The notes under the pieces are model-generated. The model was not told the origin of the DNA, did not search any database, and was given only the letters and a program-made list of their open reading frames with translations. From Burkholderia lata (lineage in GTDB: Bacteria; Pseudomonadota; Gammaproteobacteria; Burkholderiales; Burkholderiaceae): 64,000 nt of DNA. The position numbers and the translations under genes were made by a program. Positions 41,601-50,633 of the stretch are shown here, piece by piece (position 1 is the first letter of the stretch; each line of letters starts with the position of its first letter). The stretch lies in assembly GCF_902499335.1 (NCBI RefSeq), contig NZ_CABVQK010000004.1, positions 372,001-436,000 on the forward strand. Direction: 5' to 3'.

Positions 41601-42985
41601 TCGCCGGCGTTGCTATACGCGTACCGCACCAGCGTGTCGGGTTGTTCACCATCAGCGCCACGTGTCAGTTCGATCGCGCCAATTCGTTGCGGATACAACT
41701 TGTCGTAGGACAGTGTCAGCAAGCGACCGGCGCTATCGTGCAACCGTACGGGCCGCACAACCTCATCGTGAGCTTCTCGCTCGACCTCGATCCAGTTCCC
41801 GTTGCGATCCTCGAGACGCCACAGCTTGAGCGCTTCACTCTCCGCATCGGTACGAGCAAGGCCGAAATCGCGATACACACCGTCGACCGTCTCGACCACA
41901 TAGTGACCACCCTCGGTGCAGATCAGGTAAATGCCTTCCGGCACGCTGAAATGGCTTTCACCCGGCGACACAGCGGGGAACACGATATCGCGCCCCTGCT
42001 CGTCCCAGTAAGTGATCGACACCACCTCGCCATGCTCACGCGCGAGCCGCAACTCGACGCTGATCGGCACGCTCCATCCCGTCCCGAACAGGCTGTCTGC
42101 ACGATCATCGAGGCTGCTGTAGAAACGCTGCCAAACGATCGGCAGCGCCCCGGGCAATACGAAGTCGGTATCGTCCGTGCCATCGAGAACCTTGCTGCCG
42201 GTAATGACGTTGACCGGATGCCCCGCCGAAGGCCGCGCCAGACTACCCAGCCAGGTTCCGAACGCACCCGCCGCAAAATTCACCGCAAGACACGGCACCT
42301 TGCTCTTCAGGAAGTCCCCCCAGCTCATCTTCCCGCGGCCGCACACCGCGAGCGCGATACCGAGCGCCGCCCCCAGCCACCCGAGCCGCGTGGCCGACTT
42401 CACGTCCCGCACCCGCTGCGTCCCGCCGCCGATGAAAACGTTGTCCGAGCCTTCGGCAATCGTCCCGTCACAGGTCGTCTTGTCGCCGACCCGCGCGGCC
42501 GGTTGATCGTTGATATAAACGCTGCCCGACCCGTCGGCAATCATCTGCGGCCCGGGATGATCGGTACACGCAACGGTATCGAGATCGCCCGGCTTCGCCG
42601 CCCGTGAAGCCGGCTTGTTGTTGACATAAACGTTCCCCGACCCGCTCGCGATCTTGCCTTTGATCTCGGGCGGCACGATCGAATTGGCCAGTGCCTTCGC
42701 GCCGTCGTCGATGGCTTCGTTCATGCCGCTCGCTTCCATCAGCGCGCCCGAGCCGACCGCCACGCCCACACCGATCGCAATCACGAGCGGCGTCGCCAAC
42801 CCTGCCGTGCCGATCTCGAGCGCGGCGAGGCCGACGAATATCAGCCCCTCCATCGCCTCTGCCACCAACGCACCGACGATGGCCCCGCCGACCACCGACC
42901 CGACCGTGCCGACGAGCTCACCCATGAACGACGTGTGCTGGATCGGATCTTCGAAGCGAGCGGCCGCGAAGTTTTCCGCGCTCAC
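38672..42985 (-). CDS. T6SS RHS effector: prePAAR-TM-PAAR-RHS with GIY-YIG-like nuclease tip
   Basis: 1437 residues, begins with GTG overlapping the Eag gene stop (GTGA). Order: prePAAR motif AARFEDPIQH (about 8-17); two hydrophobic segments (about 27-80); PAAR-like domain with repeats GNVYVNNKPASR, GSVYINDQPAARVGD, DNVFIGGG (about 115-190); about 1050 residues of RHS/YD repeats; end motif DPIGIAGGNNLYQYAPNPVS then WIDPWGW. The last 123 residues are the toxin: YGLYE...PYYIGHT matches GIY-YIG with normal spacing, followed by DDRLSEH (catalytic Arg) and a Glu in YEQAYREKF. A DNase attacking rival cells is the likely function. The tip is more AT-rich than the core. Confidence 0.92.
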   Translation of the reverse strand: MSAENFAAARFEDPIQHTSFMGELVGTVGSVVGGAIVGALVAEAMEGLIFVGLAALEIGTAGLATPLVIAIGVGVAVGSGALMEASGMNEAIDDGAKALANSIVPPEIKGKIASGSGNVYVNNKPASRAAKPGDLDTVACTDHPGPQMIADGSGSVYINDQPAARVGDKTTCDGTIAEGSDNVFIGGGTQRVRDVKSATRLGWLGAALGIALAVCGRGKMSWGDFLKSKVPCLAVNFAAGAFGTWLGSLARPSAGHPVNVITGSKVLDGTDDTDFVLPGALPIVWQRFYSSLDDRADSLFGTGWSVPISVELRLAREHGEVVSITYWDEQGRDIVFPAVSPGESHFSVPEGIYLICTEGGHYVVETVDGVYRDFGLARTDAESEALKLWRLEDRNGNWIEVEREAHDEVVRPVRLHDSAGRLLTLSYDKLYPQRIGAIELTRGADGEQPDTLVRYAYSNAGELVAVTDRSGHIGRRFAYEHGLMVQHTLRGGLQCFYAWQGVGRDARVVRHWTNDGEAYTFNADLAQRSVTITDQIGRVTRWTWNEDQQPTSHTDAEGHVWQLEWNAKRQLVSTTDPAGHTTRFEYDERGRQTQRIDALGQVERTEWNGYYDLPVAETDPANSRWIYRYDDLGNLTMTRDPAGFATEYHRDERGLVHTIRDARGGYKFLEWNGRAQLTSYTDCSGKVTRFAYDARGALARVTDAAGQSTVYETDAMGRVTGIGTADGARQAFFYDVAGRLIEVVDANQRSTRYELNPRGLLLSRTDAADRVVRFGYDDAFRLASLTNENRESYHFQYDRRDLVAAQIGLDGHKRTYEYDVCGQGTIVRDGKIETRYERDAIGRLTAKQATHERCEYLYDKASRIASAELYTLAARGQSLKNRVSLKYGARGEVLEEYTPTGWLAHTYDELGNRVSTTISGERTIDWLNYGSGHVHQIRVDGAAVADIERDDLHREVLRTQGKLTSHFGYDAVGRRARHVAQRGRATDELLAKQWQYDAAGDVIQKRDLRYGATSYRYDPTGRIEQAAGPGLPSEVFRWDAAANLVSSDHPGGFVEHNRLKMFEDKRFEYDVYGRLVRKLSGHGPAKELALEYDDWNQLKTVVTKDRLGVGTTHFEYDAFGRRIRKLNGGYASTDFLWDGMRLVQETYHDRQGEEALTYLYESNSYVPLARIDQGKVAANDANARDAVYYFHNDVSGLPEELTDADGELIWQARYKVWGNAVQEEWIARAPNQPTPAWRHAHDVTPMLAHVPRPQNIRFQGQYLDRETGLHYNTFRYYDPDVGRFINPDPIGIAGGNNLYQYAPNPVSWIDPWGWAVTPLDAPGYSTYGLYEPGANEPYYIGHTGQSLDDRLSEHVGTGRAVRGQTEIRSLEGPAGTLTYSQAKGYEQAYREKFRTKTGFPGNVIEPINKLRADERGLSHVKFYNDKAKEIGLNRCGG

Positions 42986-43440
42986 GACGCGTCACCCGGC
43001 CCGAGCAGGGACGGCCGGGCCGCACGTGGCTGGAAACTGGCAAGCATGCGTTCGGCGATCGCCTGCTGCTCTTCGGTCAGCGGCGCCGCGCTGGTCAATG
43101 TCATCACGAGCACGCGGCCGGCGTCATCCGACGGAAACATCGTCTGCACCTGATGCCAGAGCCTGCCGTCCCGCTCGAGCGTGGAATCGATCTGAATGCC
43201 CGCCCGGGACCCCACCGTCACCGGCCGACGCGCCTTTTCGGTCAGCATCTTGGCATCGCGCGACGCCACTTCCCATTCGCGCGCGACGAACGCGTCGAGA
43301 TTCTCCCCGTCGCGCAACCGCCCGCGGGCGATCACGAGATTGAGGCCGCCGGGGCCGGCATTCATCATCAGGATGTTGACCGTGCGGTCGAGCGCCGCGT
43401 CCGGCAGTTCGAAGGTGCCTTCGTGGATTGCGTAGTGCAT
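42982..43440 (-). CDS. Eag-type effector chaperone (DcrB/DUF1795 family)
   Basis: 152 residues. MHYAIHEGTFELPDAALDRT, NILMMNAGPGGLNLVIARGR and QVQTMFPSDDAGRVLVMTLT match the DUF1795/DcrB family used as T6SS effector-associated chaperones. Eag proteins bind the transmembrane segments of prePAAR effectors and help load them on VgrG. Its position between vgrG and the RHS gene fits. It starts 17 bases after vgrG and overlaps the RHS GTG by four bases. Confidence 0.88.
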   Translation of the reverse strand: MHYAIHEGTFELPDAALDRTVNILMMNAGPGGLNLVIARGRLRDGENLDAFVAREWEVASRDAKMLTEKARRPVTVGSRAGIQIDSTLERDGRLWHQVQTMFPSDDAGRVLVMTLTSAAPLTEEQQAIAERMLASFQPRAARPSLLGPGDAS

Positions 43441-43457
43441 GGCTGGTTTCGTTCGTA

Positions 43458-45596
43458 TTATTTGTTGAGATCGATGCGCGTGCCGTTGACCATCACGCCG
43501 TCGTCGGTCATCAGGATCACGGAGCCCTTGTGCTCGAGGCGAATGCCTTCCGGCGCGAGCGAGATCGAGCTGTCCATCACCTTCAGCAGGATGCCGCGCT
43601 CGGCCATGTGAACCTGCGTGCCGCCGCCGCCATCCTTGGCCGGCGTCATCACCTCGACCGTGGTCGCGGTCGTGCTGCGTTTCTCGGCGATCGTCTCGGT
43701 CAGGTTGCCCTGCGGAATCTGCTTCTCTTCGCTGCCCGTCGCCACCAGCACGGTACGCATCGGCCCCAGCACCTTGTGCGTCTCGCTGTTCTCGACGACG
43801 GTGTTCATGTCCTTCTGCGCGTGCATGAAGAATTCCTGCATGCCGTTCGTATCGGTCATGCGGATCTCGTTCGAGCCCTGCCCCTTGTGCGTCTGGCTCT
43901 TGATCCCCATCGTCTGGCCCGCCGCACCGTGGTACGGGTTGCCTTGTTCGCCGTTGAACACGCGGCCGACGATCACCGGGTTGTCCGGATCACCCTGGTT
44001 GAACGCGACGAGTACTTCCTGCTTGATCCGCGGAATCGCGGCCGCTCCCCAGCCGTCGCCCGCCCACGGTTGCGACACGCGCACCCACATCGAATCGGAG
44101 CCGTCCTTCTTGCCGCGCCGGTCCCACGGGAAGTGCACCTTCACGGCGCTCCCGTTGGTGTAGATTTCCTCGCCCTTCGGGCCGACGACGATCGCCGACT
44201 GCGTGCCATGAATCACCGGCTTCGGCGTACCACGCGTCGCGCGATACGGCACCTTCTTCGGCAGCAGCGCGAAGCTGTTGCGGTACGGCAGCTTCGCGCT
44301 GTGCTGCGTGTAGTCGTTCACCGCCTCGTGACGCACGTGCAGGATCACGTATTCCTGGTTGTTCTCGAGCACCGGGTGATTCGCCACGGTGACGGCGCCC
44401 GCCGTGGTCATGCGCCACGCGTAGCCGCCGCCGGTATAGCGGTGGGCCTGCGCCTCCTCGGCCTCCATCGCGAAACGGGCGTAGCGGTTGCCGTCGTCGC
44501 CATGGTCGTACAGCGACTGATGCTCGAACCGCTCGGTCGCGTCGAGCCGCGCGTGCTTGAGGTTCTGCGGCCCGGCCTCCACCAGCATCAGCGGCGACGA
44601 CGGATTCTGGTGGTTGAAGTCGCGGAACGTAACCTTGCCGACACCAAAGCGCCGGCCTTCGTGCAGCTGATCGATGCCGCTGTCCTCACTCGCCTCGGTG
44701 GCCGCGAACGGCACGGTAGCAAGCCCATCGATCGGGCGGAACAGCAGGTTCGAATCGCCGATCACCAGGATGTGCTTGTCCTTCTCGTAGCGGTGCGTCC
44801 AGACCAGCCCCTCCTGCTCCATCAACCGCGCGCAGAAGTTGAAGTAGCTCTCCTGGTACATCACGACGTACTCGAGCGGCTTCTGGTTCGTCCGGATATC
44901 GAACACGAAGTCGGAGAAGCCGTGCTCCTGGAAGATCTCGGTGAGGATGTCCTGCACGGTCTTGTTCTGGAAGATCCGGCAGTCGGTCGAGCGCGTCAGG
45001 AACCAGAACCACGGCACCGCCGTCAGGTGATACTGCGTGACGTTGCCGGGATTGCCAGCCCGGTCGAACGACGCCACGTAGCCGTCGAAGTAACGGTCGT
45101 TGTCGGCGGCGCCCGATGCGACGACGCGCTCGAGCGTCGACAGGCGTGCCTGCTGATCGAACCGGATCTTGACCTGCTGGCCGATCAGGTCCTCGGGGCG
45201 CAGGTCGTGGCGATGCGACAGCAGGTCGAGGTGGATCTCCGGCAACCGGTTCACGTGCTCGTCGACGACGGCGGCGCTGACCAGCAGCACGTCCGGGCCG
45301 AGCGGCGTATCGAGCGTCACGTAGCGGTTGAGCTGGGTCAGGCGCGCGGGGTTGGCGGCGCCGTTGATCGCCTCGGCGATCGCGCCGGGCGTCTTGTCCA
45401 TCAGCGAGAAGCCGGTCTGCGCGAGCTGCATCGCGCGCTGGACGGTGTCGACGTGCCCGGCCAGGCCAGCAAGCGGCCCGAGGCTGCCGGCAACACTCGA
45501 CGCGACCGGGCCGGCGAGGCCGCCGAGCGCACTCAACGAGCCGAATCCACTACCGCCCAACCCAGTGGGAATACCGCCGTTCGGAGCGAAACTCAT
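43458..45596 (-). CDS. vgrG: Type VI secretion spike protein VgrG
   Basis: 712 residues. N-terminal gp27-like part (RYVTLDTPLGPDVLLVSAAV, LSRHDLRPEDLIGQQVKI with H), middle gp5 OB-fold (AIVVGPKGEEIYTNGSAVKV, HFPWDRRGKKDGSDSMWVRV, QPWAGDGWGA), then the beta-helix needle repeats. No extra C-terminal enzymatic domain. AAGGA lies before the ATG. First gene of the vgrG-eag-rhs-immunity unit; the T6SS core genes themselves are not in this window. Confidence 0.95.
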   Translation of the reverse strand: MSFAPNGGIPTGLGGSGFGSLSALGGLAGPVASSVAGSLGPLAGLAGHVDTVQRAMQLAQTGFSLMDKTPGAIAEAINGAANPARLTQLNRYVTLDTPLGPDVLLVSAAVVDEHVNRLPEIHLDLLSHRHDLRPEDLIGQQVKIRFDQQARLSTLERVVASGAADNDRYFDGYVASFDRAGNPGNVTQYHLTAVPWFWFLTRSTDCRIFQNKTVQDILTEIFQEHGFSDFVFDIRTNQKPLEYVVMYQESYFNFCARLMEQEGLVWTHRYEKDKHILVIGDSNLLFRPIDGLATVPFAATEASEDSGIDQLHEGRRFGVGKVTFRDFNHQNPSSPLMLVEAGPQNLKHARLDATERFEHQSLYDHGDDGNRYARFAMEAEEAQAHRYTGGGYAWRMTTAGAVTVANHPVLENNQEYVILHVRHEAVNDYTQHSAKLPYRNSFALLPKKVPYRATRGTPKPVIHGTQSAIVVGPKGEEIYTNGSAVKVHFPWDRRGKKDGSDSMWVRVSQPWAGDGWGAAAIPRIKQEVLVAFNQGDPDNPVIVGRVFNGEQGNPYHGAAGQTMGIKSQTHKGQGSNEIRMTDTNGMQEFFMHAQKDMNTVVENSETHKVLGPMRTVLVATGSEEKQIPQGNLTETIAEKRSTTATTVEVMTPAKDGGGGTQVHMAERGILLKVMDSSISLAPEGIRLEHKGSVILMTDDGVMVNGTRIDLNK

Positions 45597-46004
45597 TCTT
45601 GTTCCTTGCTTGTGATCTCAGGTTCCGTGGGCCGGCTGGCCGGCCCGAAGCCCCGATAATGTAGGACAAAACCCGACCGCGTGAAAGACGCCCGCAAACG
45701 TTTCCGTTCAGGCCCCCGATAATGCAGACACCGGCCGGCAACTGGCCGGCCGCGCGCGGCTGCGCACGCCAAAGCACCGCGCCAGCAGGCACGGACCACG
45801 ACACAATCTGCATGAAACGTGTGACAGATCCGTACGGCGCGAGGCATCGCCTCCCGTCACGATGAAATAGTGGGAACCCTCGGGAAGGAAACGGGCGCAG
45901 GCAGGCGCTACGGCGCCGCTACGCTGTATCGATCATCGCGATCGATCGCAAGATTTCCGGCGCTTGCAAGCGCCTTTCACCCCGTCCAGGGAAACCGCCC
46001 CCGG
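45597..46004. other. Intergenic region upstream of vgrG with spaced direct repeats
   Basis: 408 bases with no supported gene. CCCCGATAATG occurs at 45651-45661 and again at 45714-45724, 63 bases apart (about six helical turns). This could be a pair of regulator sites for vgrG. Confidence 0.45.
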
Positions 46005-46517
46005 TCACCGCGGCGACACCACGATCGCCGCCCGCCGGTTCTGCGCCCGCCCTACCGGCGTCTTGTTGTCGCCCACCGGATCGCTCTTCCCCTTCCCGAC
46101 GATCGCGATGCGCTTCGTGTCCAGCCCGACGTCGACCAGTTCAATGGCAACGACCTCCGCCCGCCGCCTGGACAACTCGAGGTCATACTCGTCCACCCCT
46201 TCCTGGTCCGAGTATCCATAGACCCGTACCCCGTTAATTCCCGCGGACCTGAGCGTGCGACCGATCCTTTCGACGATCCGCCGTACATCGGGCTTGAGGT
46301 TGTAGCGATCGAAATCGAACAGGATCGGCCCGGTCGAGCCGAACTCGAAACCCTGCTGGGTTTCCTGGAAACCGGCCGACTTGAGCGCGGTGACCTGCGT
46401 CTGCGTCAATCCACGGTGAAGCGGCGGCGCCTTGCAGCCTCCCAGCAGCATGCACAAAAGCAGCGCGCTGCCGACGCACAAGCGCCCAATACCCACCGGA
46501 AACGTGTTGTTCATCAT
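46005..46517 (-). CDS. yfiB: YfiB-like OmpA-family lipoprotein
   Basis: 170 residues. Lipobox LLLCMLLGGC gives an acylated Cys at about residue 28; OmpA peptidoglycan-binding domain with FDFDRYNLKPDVRRIVERIG, VYGYSDQEGVDEYDLELSRR and GKSDPVGDNKTPVGRAQNRR. In P. aeruginosa YfiB pulls the repressor YfiR away from YfiN under envelope stress. Two adjacent ATGs (46517 and 46514) share one AAGGGG. 82 bases after yfiN. Confidence 0.85.
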   Translation of the reverse strand: MMNNTFPVGIGRLCVGSALLLCMLLGGCKAPPLHRGLTQTQVTALKSAGFQETQQGFEFGSTGPILFDFDRYNLKPDVRRIVERIGRTLRSAGINGVRVYGYSDQEGVDEYDLELSRRRAEVVAIELVDVGLDTKRIAIVGKGKSDPVGDNKTPVGRAQNRRAAIVVSPR

Positions 46518-46599
46518 TGACCCCTTCGATTGCACCCGCGTCGCGAGCGCTCCTTCAACCCACTGCCGCGGCCTCGCCCGCAGCGTGAAACGATGAACC

Positions 46600-47868
46600 T
46601 CAGGCCGCCCCCGCGACCCCTTCCGCCAGTTGCCACGAGCCTGGCCGGGCGCGCTTGGCACGGTACATCGCGGCATCCGCCGCCCGCAGCAAGCCGCTCG
46701 CATCCGACGCGTGATCGGGATACAGCGCAACACCGGCACTCATCATGGTGGCCACCACGCGGCCGTCGGACAGCTCGATCGACGGCGCCATGCCGGACAA
46801 GATCTCGTCAGCAATACGACATACGCTACCCGCTTCGCGCACGGCCGGCAGCATCACAGCGAATTCATCGCCGCCCAGGCGCGCGACCAGGTCGGCCTCG
46901 CGCACCTGCGTGCGCAGCCGTGACGCGATGCCGATCAGCACCGCGTCGCCGGCGTCGTGGCCGAGACAGTCGTTGATTTCCTTGAAGCGGTCGCAATCCA
47001 GATACAGGATCGCGACCCGCTGCCCCGTCACCCCGGCTTCGCCGAGGGCGATCGCGAGGCGCGACTCGAACTGCACGCGGTTCGGCAGCCCCGTGAGCGC
47101 ATCGTGGGTCGCCTTGTGTTCGAGCGATGCGTTCTCGTCGCGCAGCGTGTTCTGCCAGTCTTCGAATTCGTCGAGCAATGCATTGAAGTCGTCGCCGAGC
47201 TGGTTGAGCTCGGCAATCGCCGCGGGCTCGACCCGCTGCGCGAACGCACGTTCGCGCCGCACCGCGTGGGCGACGCCGGCCAGCGCGCGCAACGGCGAAA
47301 CGATGTTGCGCAGCAGGCGCTTCGAGCTGACATACGCACCGATCACGCTGACGGCCAGGCAGCCGAGAATGCCGCCCACGCCGCCAAGCAGGAATCCGAA
47401 GAACTGATGGCCACGGCCGCGCACGACGACGTGGCCGACGATGATGCCGTCGTGCACCACCGGCGCGCTCACGGGCCCGGGCAGCGCGAGGTCGGCGACG
47501 ACCCGCTCGAGCCGCGCGATCCCGCTGCCGGCGGGCAACTGCCACGTCGCGAACGGCTCGTCCTTGCTGTCCGTGACCACCACCTGCGCGACGTCCTCGT
47601 CGCTGGCGATCAGCCCGATCGCCTCGGCCGCTGCGACGCGGTCGCCGAATACGAGCGCCGCCTCGACCGTATAACCGAGCGAGCGGGCCAGCAGGTTCAG
47701 GTTGTTGTCGGCATACGCTCGCAATGCGATCACGGCCACGACGATCAACGACACGGCGGCCATCGCGACGGCGACGAACGCGAGGCGCAGGTGCGCGCGA
47801 CGCAGCACGCTTTGCAGCGTCGGGCGCGACACGCGCGACAGGGAAACGGGCGGGGCGGGCCGTGTCAT
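46600..47868 (-). CDS. yfiN: YfiN-like membrane diguanylate cyclase
   Basis: 422 residues. TM1 about 28-50, periplasmic CHASE8 sensor about 52-150, TM2 about 156-180, HAMP linker, GGDEF domain about 250-415. The active site GGDEF (332-336) is intact and the product-inhibition I-site R323-E-A-D326 lies five residues before it. It makes cyclic-di-GMP from two GTP, promoting biofilm. ATG overlaps the yfiR stop (ATGA), so the inhibitor and enzyme are coupled. Confidence 0.93.
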   Translation of the reverse strand: MTRPAPPVSLSRVSRPTLQSVLRRAHLRLAFVAVAMAAVSLIVVAVIALRAYADNNLNLLARSLGYTVEAALVFGDRVAAAEAIGLIASDEDVAQVVVTDSKDEPFATWQLPAGSGIARLERVVADLALPGPVSAPVVHDGIIVGHVVVRGRGHQFFGFLLGGVGGILGCLAVSVIGAYVSSKRLLRNIVSPLRALAGVAHAVRRERAFAQRVEPAAIAELNQLGDDFNALLDEFEDWQNTLRDENASLEHKATHDALTGLPNRVQFESRLAIALGEAGVTGQRVAILYLDCDRFKEINDCLGHDAGDAVLIGIASRLRTQVREADLVARLGGDEFAVMLPAVREAGSVCRIADEILSGMAPSIELSDGRVVATMMSAGVALYPDHASDASGLLRAADAAMYRAKRARPGSWQLAEGVAGAA

Positions 47869-48569
47869 GGTGCCCCCGGCCGCCGCGCGAGATTGAGCAC
47901 GTTCGGGTGCACGCGCACCCCGCTGCGTGCGACGGCGTCGAGATTGATGTCGAACGACACACGTTCGCCGTCGACGTTGAGACAGAACATGCCGCCCGAG
48001 GTGCAGGATGGATCGTGTTCCGAAATCGTCAGCACCGGATGGCCGGCCAACGCAGCTCTCACGCGCGCTCTCTCATCCGCGCTCAGGTTGCCGAGATAGA
48101 CGATGTCGCAGGCGATGCCGAGCGCGGGATCGTCGAAGCGCACACGCTGCACGTCGAGCAGCGTCGAGCCGGCCTGCAGCGTGTCGGTCAGACCGCTTGC
48201 ATAGTCGGGCCGGCCCGTGACGCACAGATGCAGGCGCACGGGTGTCGTCGGCCAGTGGGTGAAGCTGACGATGCCCAGCACGACCTGACGCACGGCCGTG
48301 TCGTGTGACACAACTGCGGAATCGGCGGGGGTGGGGCTCGCGGCGGCAACCATCTGCACCATGTCGACCGGATCGACAGCCTCGGCGGAAGCCCCGGCGA
48401 GCACGGCCTGTGCGGCCCCCAGAACGCAAACGATTGCGACCAGCGCATGGCGCAGCGGAGCGGTTCGACCGGGACGGCCGGGCGCCGTTCGCGCGGCGAT
48501 TGCCGCCGCGCCCGCTGGCGTCGCTGCAGTCGCGAGACTGGCAGCCGACGCGCACACTTTCGCATCCAT
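47865..48569 (-). CDS. yfiR: YfiR-like periplasmic repressor of YfiN
   Basis: About 234 residues from ATG 48569; a GTG at 48635 would give 256. The N-terminus is long before the hydrophobic export segment (RHALVAIVCVLGAAQAVLAG). YfiR/DUF4154 features follow: VRQVVLGIVSFTHWPTTP, LHLCVTGRPDYASGL, CDIVYLGNLS, VLTISEHD, GGMFCLNVDGERVSFDINLD, AVARSGVRVHPNVLNLARR. In P. aeruginosa YfiR binds YfiN in the periplasm and keeps it off. The Cys residues could make redox-sensitive disulfides. Start not certain. Confidence 0.82.
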   Translation of the reverse strand: MDAKVCASAASLATAATPAGAAAIAARTAPGRPGRTAPLRHALVAIVCVLGAAQAVLAGASAEAVDPVDMVQMVAAASPTPADSAVVSHDTAVRQVVLGIVSFTHWPTTPVRLHLCVTGRPDYASGLTDTLQAGSTLLDVQRVRFDDPALGIACDIVYLGNLSADERARVRAALAGHPVLTISEHDPSCTSGGMFCLNVDGERVSFDINLDAVARSGVRVHPNVLNLARRPGAP

Positions 48570-48635
48570 GATGGCAACATCCGCTGGCGTCGCTCCGGCG
48601 CTGCCTCCCGCCTCCCTCCATGCGCGTGCAGGCAC

Positions 48636-48998
48636 CGAATTACGCGCATGATGGCTTCATCTTAGGTAAAAATTCGCATCACCAACCAGTGGGAAACACC
48701 CGCGAGAAACGGTGGAAAGTATGCGGAATAGGCATCAGGTGTGACGAGATGAGAGACTGCGTTTGCCGACGTCGATCCGGTCCCGACGGCAGCACATTGA
48801 TCAGCGGATTGGACGCTTACCCGACTCAAAACTTCATATGTTCCTCGCCTGGCGCACGGCGGTACTTATCCGCAAACGCAGGCGATGCCGATCGTGCAAG
48901 TTTTCGTCGAACATGCCCCACGACGACAGCGCAGCAACGCATAGCACATCCGTCGCTCACGTAGAATTGCCGCAGACCACCGCAAGTCGATAACGAGA
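48636..48998. other. Divergent intergenic region, yfiR / HEAT protein
   Basis: 363 bases. A rightward frame (48620-48964) lacks a ribosome-binding site and protein-like composition. No clear promoter or hairpin seen. Confidence 0.45.
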
Positions 48999-50402
48999 AT
49001 GACACTCATTGAAAAAATCTTCGGAGCACGGCCGGCTTCGACGACTCCCCAAAAATCGGTTTATCTGGGATACGCCCAACCCGTACCGTTGCACACGGCA
49101 CTCGAGACGATTTCGAACAGCGCCGATGTCGGGCTCATTTCGAAATGGATCGCGCACTACTCGGGCTATGTCCGGGAAGCCGCGCTAGCACGGGCCGTCG
49201 AACTCGGCGACGCAGCGCTGCTCGAACCCATCGCCGCGCGTGTCAACGACTGGGTGCCCGAAGTCCGGCGAGCTGCGACAAGTGCGCTGGTCGCGCTGCT
49301 GGCGATCGTACCCGCCGCGCACTTCGTTGCCGTGCTTCCCACGCTTCGCGCCCTTATGTCCGCCACGCGCGAAAACCACCAGCCGTGGCTACACGAATTC
49401 GAACAACGGCTCGTGCAGGCAGGTGGCCTCGCCGCGATCGTCGACGCCATGGACGGCAGCGACTTCCGGCTGAAGCGCACGGCCTGCCAGGTGGCGTTCG
49501 ACCACCAGCTCCTGCCGGTCGCCGACATGGTGGAACGCGGCCTGACGTCCGGCGACATCGTGCTCGCCCGGCGCGCAGTCGAGATGCTCGATCGCGTACC
49601 GGCACTCCGGCGCGAACACTGCATCGATCTCGCCTCCCGCTCCCCGTTCGGGCCGGTTCGCTATGCCGTATTCGCGTTCGTTGCCGGTACCCGGGTCGAT
49701 GCCGGCAACGAGCCGTTCCTTTGGCGGGCGATATTCGACTCTCAAGGAAGCCTGCGGTCCGCCGCGGCCCGACTGCTCGTCGAACATGGCTGCGACGTCG
49801 CCGGCAGATGCCGCGCAACGCTGGCAGCAGGCACGCTCTCCTCCGTGCAGATTCGTGCCGGCCTGTCGCTGCTTACTGAGCTTAGCGCGCCTGAAGCGGC
49901 CGCCGTGCTTGACGGCTATGGCAACGACGATCGCGCGCACATCCGCGCGCATGCGCTTGCCCTGCTCACCAGGACATCGCCGTCCGACAAGGACGACATC
50001 GCGGCACGCGCACTGTTCGACCCCGCGCGCCGGGTACGCAAGACCGGCGTGCGTCTGTGCGAACTGGGCGCATTCGTGACACTGGAACAGATCCGGACCA
50101 TGCTCGACCGATACGGCGATCGCCATGCAGCGCTCGCGGTGTGCTCGCGGGACCAGTGGGACAGCCTCGTCTGCATCGCGCTGGCCACCGAACAGGACGC
50201 GCCTTCCGCCGCTCGCGAAGACGAACTTCGCACGATGCTCGCTCGATGGCTCGCAAATCCCGTCTCCATGTGGACGTCTCCCGGTATCCGTCACCGCGAA
50301 ATCCTGACCGAGCCGCGCATCCGGTCCCGACTGACCGCAGTCTCGCACGCCGAGCTCGATGAACTACGCAGTCGCCTGGCTGCGCACGGCATCACGCTTT
50401 GA
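48999..50402 (+). CDS. HEAT-repeat-like protein of unknown function
   Basis: 467 residues, mostly alpha-helical with repeating two-helix units: ARAVELGDAALLEPIAARVN, DWVPEVRRAATSALVALL, LTSGDIVLARRAVEMLDRVP, SLRSAAARLLVEHGCD, LFDPARRVRKTGVRLCELG. These D-x-x-x-V-R-x-x-A patterns are typical HEAT/ARM scaffolds. No signal peptide or catalytic motif. Starts MTLIEKIFG. Alone between the yfi module and the FAD oxidoreductase; a protein-binding scaffold is the most that can be said. Confidence 0.75.
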   Translation: MTLIEKIFGARPASTTPQKSVYLGYAQPVPLHTALETISNSADVGLISKWIAHYSGYVREAALARAVELGDAALLEPIAARVNDWVPEVRRAATSALVALLAIVPAAHFVAVLPTLRALMSATRENHQPWLHEFEQRLVQAGGLAAIVDAMDGSDFRLKRTACQVAFDHQLLPVADMVERGLTSGDIVLARRAVEMLDRVPALRREHCIDLASRSPFGPVRYAVFAFVAGTRVDAGNEPFLWRAIFDSQGSLRSAAARLLVEHGCDVAGRCRATLAAGTLSSVQIRAGLSLLTELSAPEAAAVLDGYGNDDRAHIRAHALALLTRTSPSDKDDIAARALFDPARRVRKTGVRLCELGAFVTLEQIRTMLDRYGDRHAALAVCSRDQWDSLVCIALATEQDAPSAAREDELRTMLARWLANPVSMWTSPGIRHREILTEPRIRSRLTAVSHAELDELRSRLAAHGITL

Positions 50403-50633
50403 CACCCGACTGTCGATAACCGTCACCCACGACCGGCGTGCGCACTCGCCCGACGCACGCCTGCACATCGATGCCGGCCGGACTATCTGCATTGCGCGCC
50501 ATGGGATGCCGCGCTCGGCCCTCTTGGTCCCCCGCCCCACCGCGAGTATCCTTGCAGTTCGAACGATCTCCAACCTGGGTGCACGCTCCGCATCATGGCT
50601 GCGCGCACCGCTAACCGTCTTTCACCACCATCG

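Noticed and set aside
40271..42607. 778-codon rightward open frame
   Set aside because: Antisense to the RHS repeats; a by-product of repetitive codon use.
45593..45847. Two overlapping leftward frames before vgrG
   Set aside because: Different frames with equal length and no start signals; they cover the control region.
48620..48964. 114-codon frame between yfiR and the HEAT gene
   Set aside because: No ribosome-binding site, no conserved pattern, Arg/Ser/Cys-rich as in non-coding GC-rich DNA.
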